Source of the DNA: an uncultured Oscillospiraceae bacterium
Lineage (GTDB): Bacteria; Bacillota; Clostridia; Oscillospirales; Acutalibacteraceae
Assembly: GCA_958366985.1 (NCBI GenBank)
Contig: CATXDC010000030.1
Location: 1 to 12,330, forward strand
Direction of reading: 5' to 3'
DNA: 12,330 nt
Shown here: positions 6,078-12,274 of the stretch, in pieces
Layout of the letters: each line of letters starts with the position of its first letter
How positions within the stretch are numbered: the stretch's first letter is position 1
The notes under the pieces: model-generated
Told to the model about the DNA's origin: nothing
Seen by the model: only the letters and a program-made list of their open reading frames with translations
The model's database searches: none
Translations under genes and position numbers: made by a program

Positions 6078-6518
6078 TCAGTTTTCCTTTTTTCCGAACA
6101 GAAGGAAGATGTATGGTGCAAGCAGTCCGGTAAATATGAAATTAATCAGTGAATTTTGAGTTATGTATGACAGCAGCGAGGTAATAAAGCCTGTCCAATT
6201 GGTTATCTGAGATGTAAATATTCCCAGAACACCAAAATAGGAAATAATAGCCAAAAGAATATTGACTCCCGCTAAAACGCTGGCAGAATATAAAAGCTCT
6301 TTGCGTGTCATGTGGCGGAAGATAAGCAATCCTCCCAATAAAACTATGACAAGAAAAATGGCTCCTGAAATTATAGTGCTTTTTACAGGATCTGAACCTA
6401 TTGAACCGTCCTCAAAAGTTTTTACAGCAAATTTGCTCAGCAGAAATACTTCAAGATAAAAGCTTATAAATCCGGTGACATAACAGTATACAGGAATAAT
6501 CCACCATGTCTTTTTCAC
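6078..6518 (-). CDS. Uncharacterised four-helix membrane protein
   Basis: This 146-residue protein has four strongly hydrophobic segments: about 4-27 (WWIIPVYCYVTGFISFYLEV), 46-67 (TIISGAIFLVIVLLGGLLIF), 75-98 (SASVLAGVNILLAIISYFGV) and 117-139 (NSLINFIFTGLLAPYIFLLF). It ends in a short basic tail (GKKEN). No family motif is recognised. The GTG at 6518 is chosen because AGAGG lies 8 bp upstream; the GTG at 6527 overlaps that site. A good promoter precedes it. It could be a small integral accessory such as an immunity or permease-like subunit, but nothing in the sequence decides this. Confidence 0.7.
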   Translation of the reverse strand: MKKTWWIIPVYCYVTGFISFYLEVFLLSKFAVKTFEDGSIGSDPVKSTIISGAIFLVIVLLGGLLIFRHMTRKELLYSASVLAGVNILLAIISYFGVLGIFTSQITNWTGFITSLLSYITQNSLINFIFTGLLAPYIFLLFGKKEN

Positions 6519-6566
6519 ATTGAGCACCTCTTTCTGTTAAGTTTTTAACAAACACTTTGCAAGGTT

Positions 6567-6594
6567 ATTATACATTAATTAGAAAATAATGCAA
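6567..6594 (-). promoter_or_regulatory. Promoter of the four-helix membrane protein
   Basis: On the minus strand TTGCAT (6589-6594) and a perfect TATAAT (6567-6572) are spaced by 16 bp. The transcript would start near 6560, giving a leader of about 40 nt. Confidence 0.65.
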
Positions 6595-6634
6595 CAGAAC
6601 AAACAGAGACTTTTAAAAAGTGAAAATATAATGC

Positions 6635-6670
6635 AAAAAGGAGCTGTCACAATTTTACGGCAGCTCCTTT
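6635..6670 (-). terminator. Terminator hairpin
   Basis: A 10-bp stem AAAGGAGCTG (6637-6646) / CAGCTCCTTT (6661-6670) is followed on the minus strand by TTTTTGC. No plus-strand gene ends here. It fits as the original terminator of the broken paralogue ending at 6767. Confidence 0.75.
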
Positions 6671-6766
6671 GTCTTTAATGTATTTGAATTTAGAGATATT
6701 ATTACGATTTGTTATTTTAATGAAGGTAAATGAAAAAGAAAACGCAAAACTGCAAATAAGTGAATG

Positions 6767-6984
6767 TTAAGACAGTCTTATAAAAGCCGCAATGTTGCCG
6801 TCGCTGTATTATTATTTGTTTTTCCTATGAAGTGGACAGAACCGTTACCAGTGACGACCTTGTTGTCAGTTATAAAATTTCTTAGTTCAATGGGTGAGTT
6901 TAAGGTTTTATCCCAAACTGCGTTTGGGAATTTTTGCCCTATAAGCTTTGAAACTTTCTCAGAAAGTTTATCATCGTATTCCCA
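6767..6984 (-). pseudogene. Truncated, frameshifted paralogue of the stalked membrane protein
   Basis: The minus strand encodes a C-terminal fragment homologous to the protein at 7255-7866. Both share WEYDxKLSExVSKLxGQK, then a (F/W)DxT and NFI pattern. The reading frame runs from Trp at 6984 to a stop at 6778. A better match to the intact copy's final YSNGWIYAIVC is found in another frame as YSDGNIAAFIRLS, ending with TAA at 6767-6769. This indicates a one- or two-base frameshift near 6809-6820, in a run of AAT triplets. The 5' half (membrane anchor and stalk) is absent. Homology stops abruptly at 6985, where phage-tail sequence on the other strand begins. Confidence 0.7.
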
Positions 6985-6985
6985 T
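6930..6985 (-). repeat. 56-bp copy shared with the intact paralogue
   Basis: Forty-eight of 56 bases match 7491-7546 without gaps. The match covers the codons for WEYD through GQK and ends sharply at 6985. It marks the gene duplication and its breakpoint. Confidence 0.85.
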
Positions 6986-6986
6986 C

Positions 6987-7268
6987 GAAACGGCAGAACC
7001 CTATTTCGGAGATATAGGCGAAGCCCGGACGGACGAAAACGGACAGGTACGCATTGACATCGACCCGCTGTTTGCGGAAACTGTCAACACTTCCTGTCCG
7101 TATCAGGTTTTTCTTCAGCCTTACTGTAACGGAAACTTTTATGTTTCTGAGCGGGCTGAAAATTACTTTATTGTATCAGGTACACCAAACGGCGCATTTG
7201 GATATGAGATTAAGGCAAAGCAAAAGGGATATGAAAATATCAGGCTTGAGTATTCTAACATACAATAG
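6987..7268 (+). pseudogene. C-terminal fragment of a phage tail/baseplate protein
   Basis: The plus strand encodes about 93 residues resembling the C-terminal domain of clostridial phage tail or fibre-associated proteins: YFGDIGEARTDENGQ, then DPLFAETVN, YQVFLQPYCNGNFYV, FIVSGTPNGAFGYEIKA and YENIRLE. This pattern is recalled from the family; no search was run. The open frame extends back to a TTG at 6948, but those 13 codons are antisense to the broken paralogue and no ribosome site is present, so the start is gone. The stop TAG at 7268 overlaps the 3' end of the convergent gene by 14 bp. It is a dead fragment from a lost prophage, or a piece carried in during rearrangement. Confidence 0.65.
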
Positions 7269-7866
7269 CATATATCCATCCGTTGCTGTAACGATAAACT
7301 TCAATGAAATAATTACCTTTAATCGGTGCGAAAGAAGTCCATGCACGGGCGATAGATTCAGCAGAAACAGATCCGGGGTCACCCACAAACCAATCTTTAT
7401 GATTTAGTGTGTTTATGGTATTTCCGTGAATAAAATTTTCCGGATGACACTTGCCGGTATAACAGGTGGGGTCAAATATGCCTTCAGGTGATTTTTGCCC
7501 CATAAGCTTTGAAACCTCCTCGGAAAGCTTGGCATCATATTCCCATGTTATAGGAGCTTCGGTGCTTGGCACCACGTACACAATAACCGTTTCCGGCTCA
7601 GGCTTCTTTTCAGTAGGTTTCTTTTCTTCCTGCTCTGTTTGAGCGGGTTCAGTAGACTGGACGGTTTCAATGGGCGCAGTGTCTTCCTCAAAAGGCTCTG
7701 TGCCCTGAGTGTACATATTTTCAAGTGCAGCGTTTACCTTTTCGCTAACACTGTTATCTATTGCTTTATTTATTCCGTAGCCGATTCCTGCTATGCTGCC
7801 GCCTATGACAGCAACTCCTGCAATGGATATAACTCCAATTTGCCATGGGGATAACTTGTTTTTCAA
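7255..7866 (-). CDS. Membrane-anchored protein with Pro/Glu/Thr stalk
   Basis: This 203-residue protein has an N-terminal helix at about 9-30 (IGVISIAGVAVIGGSIAGIG) that should anchor it with the rest outside. A helical stretch follows, then a stalk rich in Glu, Pro, Thr and Lys (about 55-100, for example TEKKPEPET). The C-terminal domain (about 107-203) begins WEYDAKLSEEVSKLMGQK and contains two close cysteines (CYTGKC) that could form a disulfide. The family is not recognised. The TTG at 7866 is chosen because TGAGGTGA ends 6 bp before it; the GTG at 7875 lies inside that site. A broken paralogue lies downstream. No terminator is seen before the convergent tail fragment. Confidence 0.75.
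   Translation of the reverse strand: MKNKLSPWQIGVISIAGVAVIGGSIAGIGYGINKAIDNSVSEKVNAALENMYTQGTEPFEEDTAPIETVQSTEPAQTEQEEKKPTEKKPEPETVIVYVVPSTEAPITWEYDAKLSEEVSKLMGQKSPEGIFDPTCYTGKCHPENFIHGNTINTLNHKDWFVGDPGSVSAESIARAWTSFAPIKGNYFIEVYRYSNGWIYAIVC
7491..7546 (-). repeat. 56-bp copy shared with the broken paralogue
   Basis: This segment lies inside the intact gene and matches 6930-6985 at 48 of 56 positions. Similarity ceases after 7546 because the partner copy is cut there. Confidence 0.85.
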
Positions 7867-7905
7867 AACAATCACCTCAGATTATTTTCTTACCAGTGTA
7901 ATTTG

Positions 7906-7934
7906 ATGATATCATATAAATGCGTTATTTTCAA
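7906..7934 (-). promoter_or_regulatory. Promoter of the stalked membrane protein
   Basis: On the minus strand TTGAAA (7929-7934) and TATCAT (7906-7911) have a 17-bp spacer. The start would be near 7899, leaving a 33-nt leader that carries TGAGGTGA. Confidence 0.6.
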
Positions 7935-8282
7935 GAAATGCTTATATTTATATATCAGAAATTATCATATCAATAAGCTAATAATTATGACATTTATTTT
8001 TATTAAGAAAGGTAAATAGATGAATGTAAGACTTAAATTCTATGAATAATATAAAGCAATCGCTGTTTGGAATATATAAAACAAAAATTAACTAAGAAAA
8101 ATAGAATGTAAATACAAAAAGTCAGTTGTATTAATTTTCTCACTTTTACTTTACTATTTATAAAGATACAAGAAAAAAGAAAAACCTGCAACCATAAAGG
8201 CTAAAGGTTAAAAAGATAAGTATATTATATTCCGGTTAAACACATAAATATCGAGCACTTTGCTCACAGGTAACAGAAAAGC
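7935..8282. other. AT-rich intergenic region without genes
   Basis: No open frame of credible codon content is seen on either strand. The only structured element is the hairpin-forming repeat at 8180-8225, with the EFR1 terminator just to its right. This stretch separates the phage-like and accessory regions from the redox genes. Confidence 0.6.
8180..8225 (-). repeat. Hairpin-forming intergenic repeat, copy 1
   Basis: Forty of 46 bases match 12150-12195 in the same orientation. The core (8183-8209) folds into a stem of about 11 bp with a 5-base loop; this copy has one mismatch in the outer stem (AACCTG against AAGGTT). On the minus strand a T-rich tract follows, so it looks like a terminator, here second in line after the EFR1 terminator. 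Confidence 0.75.
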
Positions 8283-8317
8283 AAAAGGCTCCGAAGCAGT
8301 GTTCTTCGGAACCTTTT
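8283..8317. terminator. Terminator of the EFR1 gene
   Basis: AAAAGG-CT-CCGAAG (8283-8296) pairs with CTTCGG-AA-CCTTTT (8304-8317) with one internal mismatch. T-rich sequence follows on both strands. It lies about 50 bp beyond the EFR1 stop codon. Confidence 0.8.
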
Positions 8318-8367
8318 TATGTATGCCCTTGGCATTACTTATAAATTTTATATCTTACGCTTTTTCA

Positions 8368-9129
8368 TTAAAGAAACAATTCGCATTCTTTTCGCTCTGA
8401 ACACGCTTTCTTTAATGCCAGCGAAGCAGCAGATAACATGATCGGATTTATCTTACGTGCAGAATGCGGACACACAGAGATACAGCGCATACAGGAAATG
8501 CAGACGCTGCCATTCACCTTTTGGGGGTTATCCATATCGATAGCCTGAACAGGACATTTCTCGCTGCATATGCCGCATCTGATACATTCTTTTGTGGGCT
8601 TTGGAACTGTTCCGGCTCCTCCAGCTTTTTTATAAGGACGATTTCCGGGAATATCAGGTTCTCTATGATCGAGATTAGCTATTTTTTTCTGAATCTGCTC
8701 AGCAAACAAAGTAAGCTGCTGAGCGTCTTGTGCATCCGGTCTTCCTGCTGCAAACTGACGGACAATTGAATGTTCTGCAATTGCGGCAATAGCTGCAATT
8801 ACATTGAAACCGGCTTTTTTTGCCGTGTCCTGTAACTCTACCAGCGTATCTTCGTAAGCTCTGTTTCCGTAAACACAAACCAAAATTGCACAGGCGCCGT
8901 TTCCATGTATCATGGTTAATCTCTCGGCTGCAACAGCAGGAACACGTCCACCATAGGAGGGGACAGCGATTACTGCAATATCATCTTGTGCCAGTGCAAA
9001 GCTGCCATAATCTGTTTTGCTGTCTGTCAGATCGACCTCAACAACCTCGCCTTTCAGTGCGCTTGTCAAAATTTCAGCCACTTTTTTCGTTCCGCCTGTG
9101 GGACTGAATGAAATTTCATGAATTTTCAT
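8368..9129 (-). CDS. EFR1-type flavodoxin-ferredoxin fusion protein
   Basis: This 253-residue cytoplasmic electron carrier joins two redox modules. Residues 1 to about 150 form a flavodoxin-like fold with the FMN phosphate loop FSPTGGTKKVAE (8-19) and a flavin-contacting loop VPSYGGRVPA. Residues 182-221 hold two 4Fe-4S cluster motifs, CIRCGICSEKCP and CISCMRCISVCP, the typical CxxCxxCxxxCP spacing. This architecture matches the EFR1 family ferrodoxins common in anaerobic Firmicutes. The physiological partner is not known from the sequence. AAAGGAGG precedes the ATG. It lies downstream of the oxidoreductase gene on the same strand with no clear terminator between, so co-transcription is possible. 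All cluster cysteines are intact. Confidence 0.9.
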   Translation of the reverse strand: MKIHEISFSPTGGTKKVAEILTSALKGEVVEVDLTDSKTDYGSFALAQDDIAVIAVPSYGGRVPAVAAERLTMIHGNGACAILVCVYGNRAYEDTLVELQDTAKKAGFNVIAAIAAIAEHSIVRQFAAGRPDAQDAQQLTLFAEQIQKKIANLDHREPDIPGNRPYKKAGGAGTVPKPTKECIRCGICSEKCPVQAIDMDNPQKVNGSVCISCMRCISVCPHSARKINPIMLSAASLALKKACSERKECELFL

Positions 9130-9201
9130 ACAAAATTCCTCCTTTATATTTTAGTGAGTCAGCACGCCAAGAAAATATGTAATAAATGTTGGCAGAAAAT
9201 T

Positions 9202-9405
9202 TTACGCCTCATTTCGGCAGCTTTTTAATTTTCCGGTTACTCCCTGTTCCATAGAAGCCTTATGAAAACAGGATAGCGCAATACTCATATTTATCTGCTT
9301 AATCAGTTTTCTGATTTTGGGATACCGCACATGTGTATCAATAAAATGATAATTGTTTTTGGACTCGTGAATCCAAAGTCTGCATATTTCTGCTGATGGA
9401 GTCAT
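9202..9405 (-). CDS. Doubtful small ORF between the two redox genes
   Basis: This 67-codon frame is the only one of note in the 352-bp gap between the oxidoreductase and EFR1. It starts at an ATG with AGGA 5 bp upstream and an in-frame TAG directly before it, so this start is fixed. The product is basic with Cys and His scattered through it (EICRLWIHESKNNYHFIDTH, then KIRKLIKQINMSIALSC) and resembles no family known to me. It could be a real small protein of the redox operon, a gene remnant, or chance. Confidence 0.3.
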   Translation of the reverse strand: MTPSAEICRLWIHESKNNYHFIDTHVRYPKIRKLIKQINMSIALSCFHKASMEQGVTGKLKSCRNEA

Positions 9406-9481
9406 CTAAATCCTATTAATATAAACGGTACTGACACATGCGGCTTTTAAATTGATGATTTTATCTTGCAGGTACTTCCTG

Positions 9482-10483
9482 TCACATTTGAATTATCACT
9501 TTGCCGTTTATTGAACCCTGTGCTACAAGCTTCAATGCATCGTTTGCCTGCTCAATGGTGAATGTATGGGGATCAACAGCCGGTACAATGTGATTTTTCT
9601 CCACTATCTGTGTAATCTTTTGTAACTGCTCACCATCGGAATGGACAAATATAAAACGATATTCCTTACCCTGCATTTTGGCTGCTTTATCATATTTGCT
9701 TCCTGCCAGTGTAAACAACACTTTTTTTAATCCGGAAAAATGATTTCGTTCAGCAAATGCTTTGTTGGGTCCTGTTCGCAAACTCAGAAGTCTGCCTCCC
9801 TTTTTGAGAACAGATAACTCATGTTCAAATTCCCCTGGACCCAAGGTATCTATTACCATGTCGATTTCAGATAATATTTCCCAATAATTTGTCTTTTTGT
9901 AATCAATATAGTGATCTGTACCCATTGCGAGAAATTGCTCTCGTGCACGGTCATTGCCTGTTACAATCACATTAAGTCCCAAATCCTTTGCAATGGGAAC
10001 TGCCATCTGACCAAAACTGCCTGAGCCACCAGTAATGAGCAGTGTTTCTCCAGTTTTTGCTTCTAACTCTTCCATGAGTCCCTGATATGCTGTCAAACCG
10101 GTCAACGGAATTGCCGCAGCAACAGTAAAATCATATCCTTCAGGCATTTTTGCTATTTCACGATAATCCACTGCAACATATTCTGCAAAGGCACCGATTT
10201 TTTTCAGTGGAAGGCGAGTATAAACTTTGTCACCCTTTTGAAAATTCTTAACATTCCGGCCTGTCTTTTCCACAATACCGGAGCATTCGTTTCCCAATGT
10301 CAGAGGCATCGGATAATCCTGAATCAATTTTACACTTCCTGTAAGAATAAGCAGTTCCAGAGGATTAACTGCCGCTGCTTTTACTTTAATCAATACTTCT
10401 GTATCCGAAATTTCCGGTACAGGAATATCAGATAATACAGTATTGATATCTTTGGAATATTTTTTGATTTGTATTGCCTTCAT
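9482..10483 (-). CDS. Zinc-free MDR-family NAD(P)H oxidoreductase (quinone reductase-like)
   Basis: This 333-residue protein belongs to the medium-chain dehydrogenase/reductase superfamily. The GroES-like N-terminal domain (about 1-125) includes VLIKVKAAAVNPLELLILTG and LTLGNECSGIVEKTG. The Rossmann domain carries the nucleotide loop ITGGSGSFGQMAV (150-162), preceded by PLTGLTAYQGL, a signature of quinone-oxidoreductase-like members. The catalytic and structural zinc cysteines of alcohol dehydrogenases are absent, so hydride transfer from NADPH to a quinone or enone is more likely than alcohol oxidation. The ATG at 10483 is chosen over a GTG at 10504 because AAGAGG lies 5 bp before it. A consensus promoter overlapped by a palindrome precedes it, divergent from an Rrf2 gene. 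The true substrate is unknown. Confidence 0.87.
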   Translation of the reverse strand: MKAIQIKKYSKDINTVLSDIPVPEISDTEVLIKVKAAAVNPLELLILTGSVKLIQDYPMPLTLGNECSGIVEKTGRNVKNFQKGDKVYTRLPLKKIGAFAEYVAVDYREIAKMPEGYDFTVAAAIPLTGLTAYQGLMEELEAKTGETLLITGGSGSFGQMAVPIAKDLGLNVIVTGNDRAREQFLAMGTDHYIDYKKTNYWEILSEIDMVIDTLGPGEFEHELSVLKKGGRLLSLRTGPNKAFAERNHFSGLKKVLFTLAGSKYDKAAKMQGKEYRFIFVHSDGEQLQKITQIVEKNHIVPAVDPHTFTIEQANDALKLVAQGSINGKVIIQM

Positions 10484-10544
10484 AAAAACCTCTTTCTTTA
10501 ACACTTGTATCCTTTCGTTTTATTTTTTAATGTAAGATTAGTAC

Positions 10545-10573
10545 TTGCAAATTATCACGAATTACATTAAAAT
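10545..10573 (+). promoter_or_regulatory. Possible promoter of the Rrf2 gene
   Basis: TTGCAA (10545-10550) and TAAAAT (10568-10573) are spaced by 17 bp. Both boxes are imperfect. The resulting leader of about 90 nt would pass through both palindromes, allowing autoregulation. Confidence 0.35.
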
Positions 10574-10576
10574 TAG

Positions 10577-10597
10577 TTGTAAGTTCAATTATTACAA
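10577..10597. promoter_or_regulatory. Second palindrome in the Rrf2 divergent region
   Basis: TTGTAA (10577-10582) mirrors TTACAA (10592-10597) with a 9-bp spacer. Its half-sites resemble those of the palindrome at 10622-10642, so the same regulator may bind both. A looser AATGTAA/TTACATT pair lies at 10529-10535 and 10562-10568. Confidence 0.4.
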
Positions 10598-10604
10598 CAA
10601 AATC

Positions 10605-10633
10605 AGTTTAGCACACAGCTGATGTAATGTCAA
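10605..10633 (-). promoter_or_regulatory. Promoter of the oxidoreductase gene
   Basis: On the minus strand a perfect TTGACA (10628-10633) and TAAACT (10605-10610) are separated by 17 bp. The leader to the ATG at 10483 is about 115 nt. Confidence 0.7.
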
Positions 10634-10642
10634 GAATTACAT
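10622..10642. promoter_or_regulatory. Candidate Rrf2 operator over the oxidoreductase -35 box
   Basis: A perfect 7-bp inverted repeat, ATGTAAT (10622-10628) with ATTACAT (10636-10642), has a 7-bp spacer. It covers the -35 box of the oxidoreductase promoter and lies 25 bp before the Rrf2 start codon. Binding here would block the oxidoreductase promoter. Assignment to Rrf2 is inferred from divergence. Confidence 0.6.
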
Positions 10643-10667
10643 TGAGATTTTGAGAAAGGATAAAAAT

Positions 10668-11147
10668 ATGCAAATCAGTATGAAATGCTCCATTGCGGTA
10701 CACTGTTTAATTTTTATTCATGAAGCGAAAGGAATTGCAAAGGTGACAAGTGGGCTTCTTGCTCAGAGTACAGGATGTAATCCCGTAGTGATCCGTAACA
10801 TAATAAGTGCTTTAAAAAAAGCCGGACTGATTGATGTAGCACGTGGAACCGGCGGCGCCGAATTGTGCAAAGATCCGTCAGAAATAACTCTGTATATGAT
10901 TTACAGCGCTCTTGAACCCACAGGTCTGTCTTCTTTGATAGGCATTCATAAATGTCAGGAAAGAGCCTGTCCGGTGGCTAAAAATATTCATTATGTACTT
11001 GATAAGCCTTATCATAAAATAGAAGATTCTATTCGTGAGACGATGGAAGGTATAACTTTGGAGTCCATGATTAATGATTTCCATAAAAAAGTTTCTGAAA
11101 ATATGCCGTCGGATAAAGATGGTGAAATCCGATCTCAAACAGATTAA
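10668..11147 (+). CDS. Rrf2-family transcriptional regulator
   Basis: This 159-residue protein has the Rrf2 layout: an N-terminal winged helix (MQISMKCSIAVHCLIFI, then VTSGLLAQSTGCNPVVIRNI), a wing region reading LIDVARGTGGAELCKDPSEI, and a dimerisation helix. Cys96 and Cys101 (HKCQERACPVAKNI) lie in the region where Rrf2 sensors hold a cluster or redox thiols. The three-cysteine IscR set is not complete, and this arrangement recalls YwnA-like members. An in-frame TTG at 10650 exists, but AGAAAGGA (10653-10660) lies 7 bp before the ATG at 10668, which is taken as the start. It is divergent from the oxidoreductase and 26 bp upstream of the patatin gene, its likely operon partner. A redox or electrophile signal is inferred. 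Confidence 0.88.
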   Translation: MQISMKCSIAVHCLIFIHEAKGIAKVTSGLLAQSTGCNPVVIRNIISALKKAGLIDVARGTGGAELCKDPSEITLYMIYSALEPTGLSSLIGIHKCQERACPVAKNIHYVLDKPYHKIEDSIRETMEGITLESMINDFHKKVSENMPSDKDGEIRSQTD

Positions 11148-11173
11148 ATTTTCTGAAAGGACAGAATATCAAA

Positions 11174-12013
11174 ATGAAATTAGGAGTCATTGATGTTGGC
11201 GGAGGATTAAGAGGAATATATGCCGCCGGTGTAATGGATTACTGTATGGAACATAACATACGATTTGATGTCGGTATCGGCGTATCAGCAGGAAGCGCCA
11301 ATATTGCTTCGTATGCAGCAGGTCAAAAAGGACGAAATTATAAGTTTTATATAGAATACTCATTCAGAAAACAATATATGGGTTTAGGGAATTTTCTTTT
11401 AAAAAAATCCTTTATTGACTTAGATTATGTTTACGGAACTTTAAGTAATTCCGGCGGAGAAAATCCATTGAATTATCAGGCATTGCATGAAAATCCAATG
11501 GAAATATACATAGTTGCGACAGATGCACAAACGGGACAGGCAAAATATTTTGATAAATCGGACATAAAGGAAAATAACTACGATATACTCAAAGCATCTT
11601 GTGCTATACCTTTTGTGTGTGAGCCCTATTCTGTTAATAATACTCTATATTTTGACGGAGGATTAAGCGATCCTATACCACTTGAAAAAGCCTTTGAACT
11701 TGGATGTGATAAGGTTGTAGTTATTTTAACTAAACCTGAAAATACCATTCGTAATTCAAAAACGGATGAAAAAATTGCTGCTTTGATACGGAAAAAATAT
11801 CCTTTATCCGCAGAGAGTCTATGCAAACGTGCTCGCAGATATAACGAGTCGGTAGAATTAGCCAGGGAATATGGTAAACAGGGAAAAGTGTTAATTGTTG
11901 CGCCGGATGATACCTGTGGGGTTGATACTCTGCAAAAAAATAAAGATTCTTTGCAAAAGTTTTACGAAAAAGGTTTCAAAGATGGTGAAAAAATAACTGA
12001 ATATTTAAAATGA
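11174..12013 (+). CDS. Patatin-like phospholipase
   Basis: This 279-residue protein is a patatin-family serine lipid hydrolase, close in layout to YjjU. The oxyanion loop is GGGLRGIYAAG (9-19), the nucleophile is Ser38 in GVSAGSAN, and the catalytic Asp161 lies in FDGGLSDP, giving the Ser-Asp dyad. The C-terminal part (about 180-279) is helical and basic, as usual for this group. No signal peptide or membrane helix is seen, so it should act in the cytoplasm or at the inner membrane face. A ribosome site AAAGGA is present but about 13 bp from the ATG, longer than usual; no better start is seen. It follows the Rrf2 gene by 26 bp and is probably co-transcribed with it. Its link to the redox genes is unexplained. 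Confidence 0.9.
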   Translation: MKLGVIDVGGGLRGIYAAGVMDYCMEHNIRFDVGIGVSAGSANIASYAAGQKGRNYKFYIEYSFRKQYMGLGNFLLKKSFIDLDYVYGTLSNSGGENPLNYQALHENPMEIYIVATDAQTGQAKYFDKSDIKENNYDILKASCAIPFVCEPYSVNNTLYFDGGLSDPIPLEKAFELGCDKVVVILTKPENTIRNSKTDEKIAALIRKKYPLSAESLCKRARRYNESVELAREYGKQGKVLIVAPDDTCGVDTLQKNKDSLQKFYEKGFKDGEKITEYLK

Positions 12014-12027
12014 TGTCTGAAATACAC

Positions 12028-12064
12028 ACGGCGCATGGAGAGTTAAAATCCATGCGCCGTTTTG
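12028..12064 (+). terminator. Terminator of the Rrf2-patatin operon
   Basis: A 12-bp perfect stem ACGGCGCATGGA/TCCATGCGCCGT (12028-12039 with 12049-12060) has a 9-base loop and is followed by TTTTGG and more T-rich sequence. It begins 15 bp after the patatin stop codon. Confidence 0.85.
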
Positions 12065-12149
12065 GTGTGATTTTTGCTGTTTGCAGGTTCAAGTTCTGTC
12101 AATGAAGGATTATTGTTATAATATCTATACTGAAAAACTATCCTAAAAC

Positions 12150-12195
12150 AAAAACCTGCAACCGTAAAGGCTACAGGTTAAGGGGATAAATATAT
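12150..12195 (-). repeat. Hairpin-forming intergenic repeat, copy 2
   Basis: This copy matches 8180-8225 at 40 of 46 positions. Its core (12153-12179) folds completely: 11 pairs including G-T pairs and a 5-base loop. On the minus strand T-rich sequence follows. It lies downstream of the tRNA-Pro gene and that gene's own terminator. Confidence 0.75.
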
Positions 12196-12224
12196 CTGTA
12201 TCAAGCTAAAATGCAAGGAAAAAC

Positions 12225-12270
12225 TGCAAAAAAGAAGAACCTCAACAACGCATTCACGTGTCGAGGTTCT
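12225..12270 (-). terminator. Terminator of the tRNA-Pro transcript
   Basis: AGAACCTC (12236-12243) pairs with GAGGTTCT (12263-12270). On the minus strand the hairpin is followed by TCTTTTTT. It starts 4 bp after the encoded CCA of the tRNA. Confidence 0.75.
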
Positions 12271-12274
12271 CATC

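Noticed and set aside
6764..7057. A plus-strand ORF of 97 codons across the broken paralogue.
   Set aside because: It is antisense to the recognised remnant in its first two thirds and out of frame with the tail fragment in the rest.
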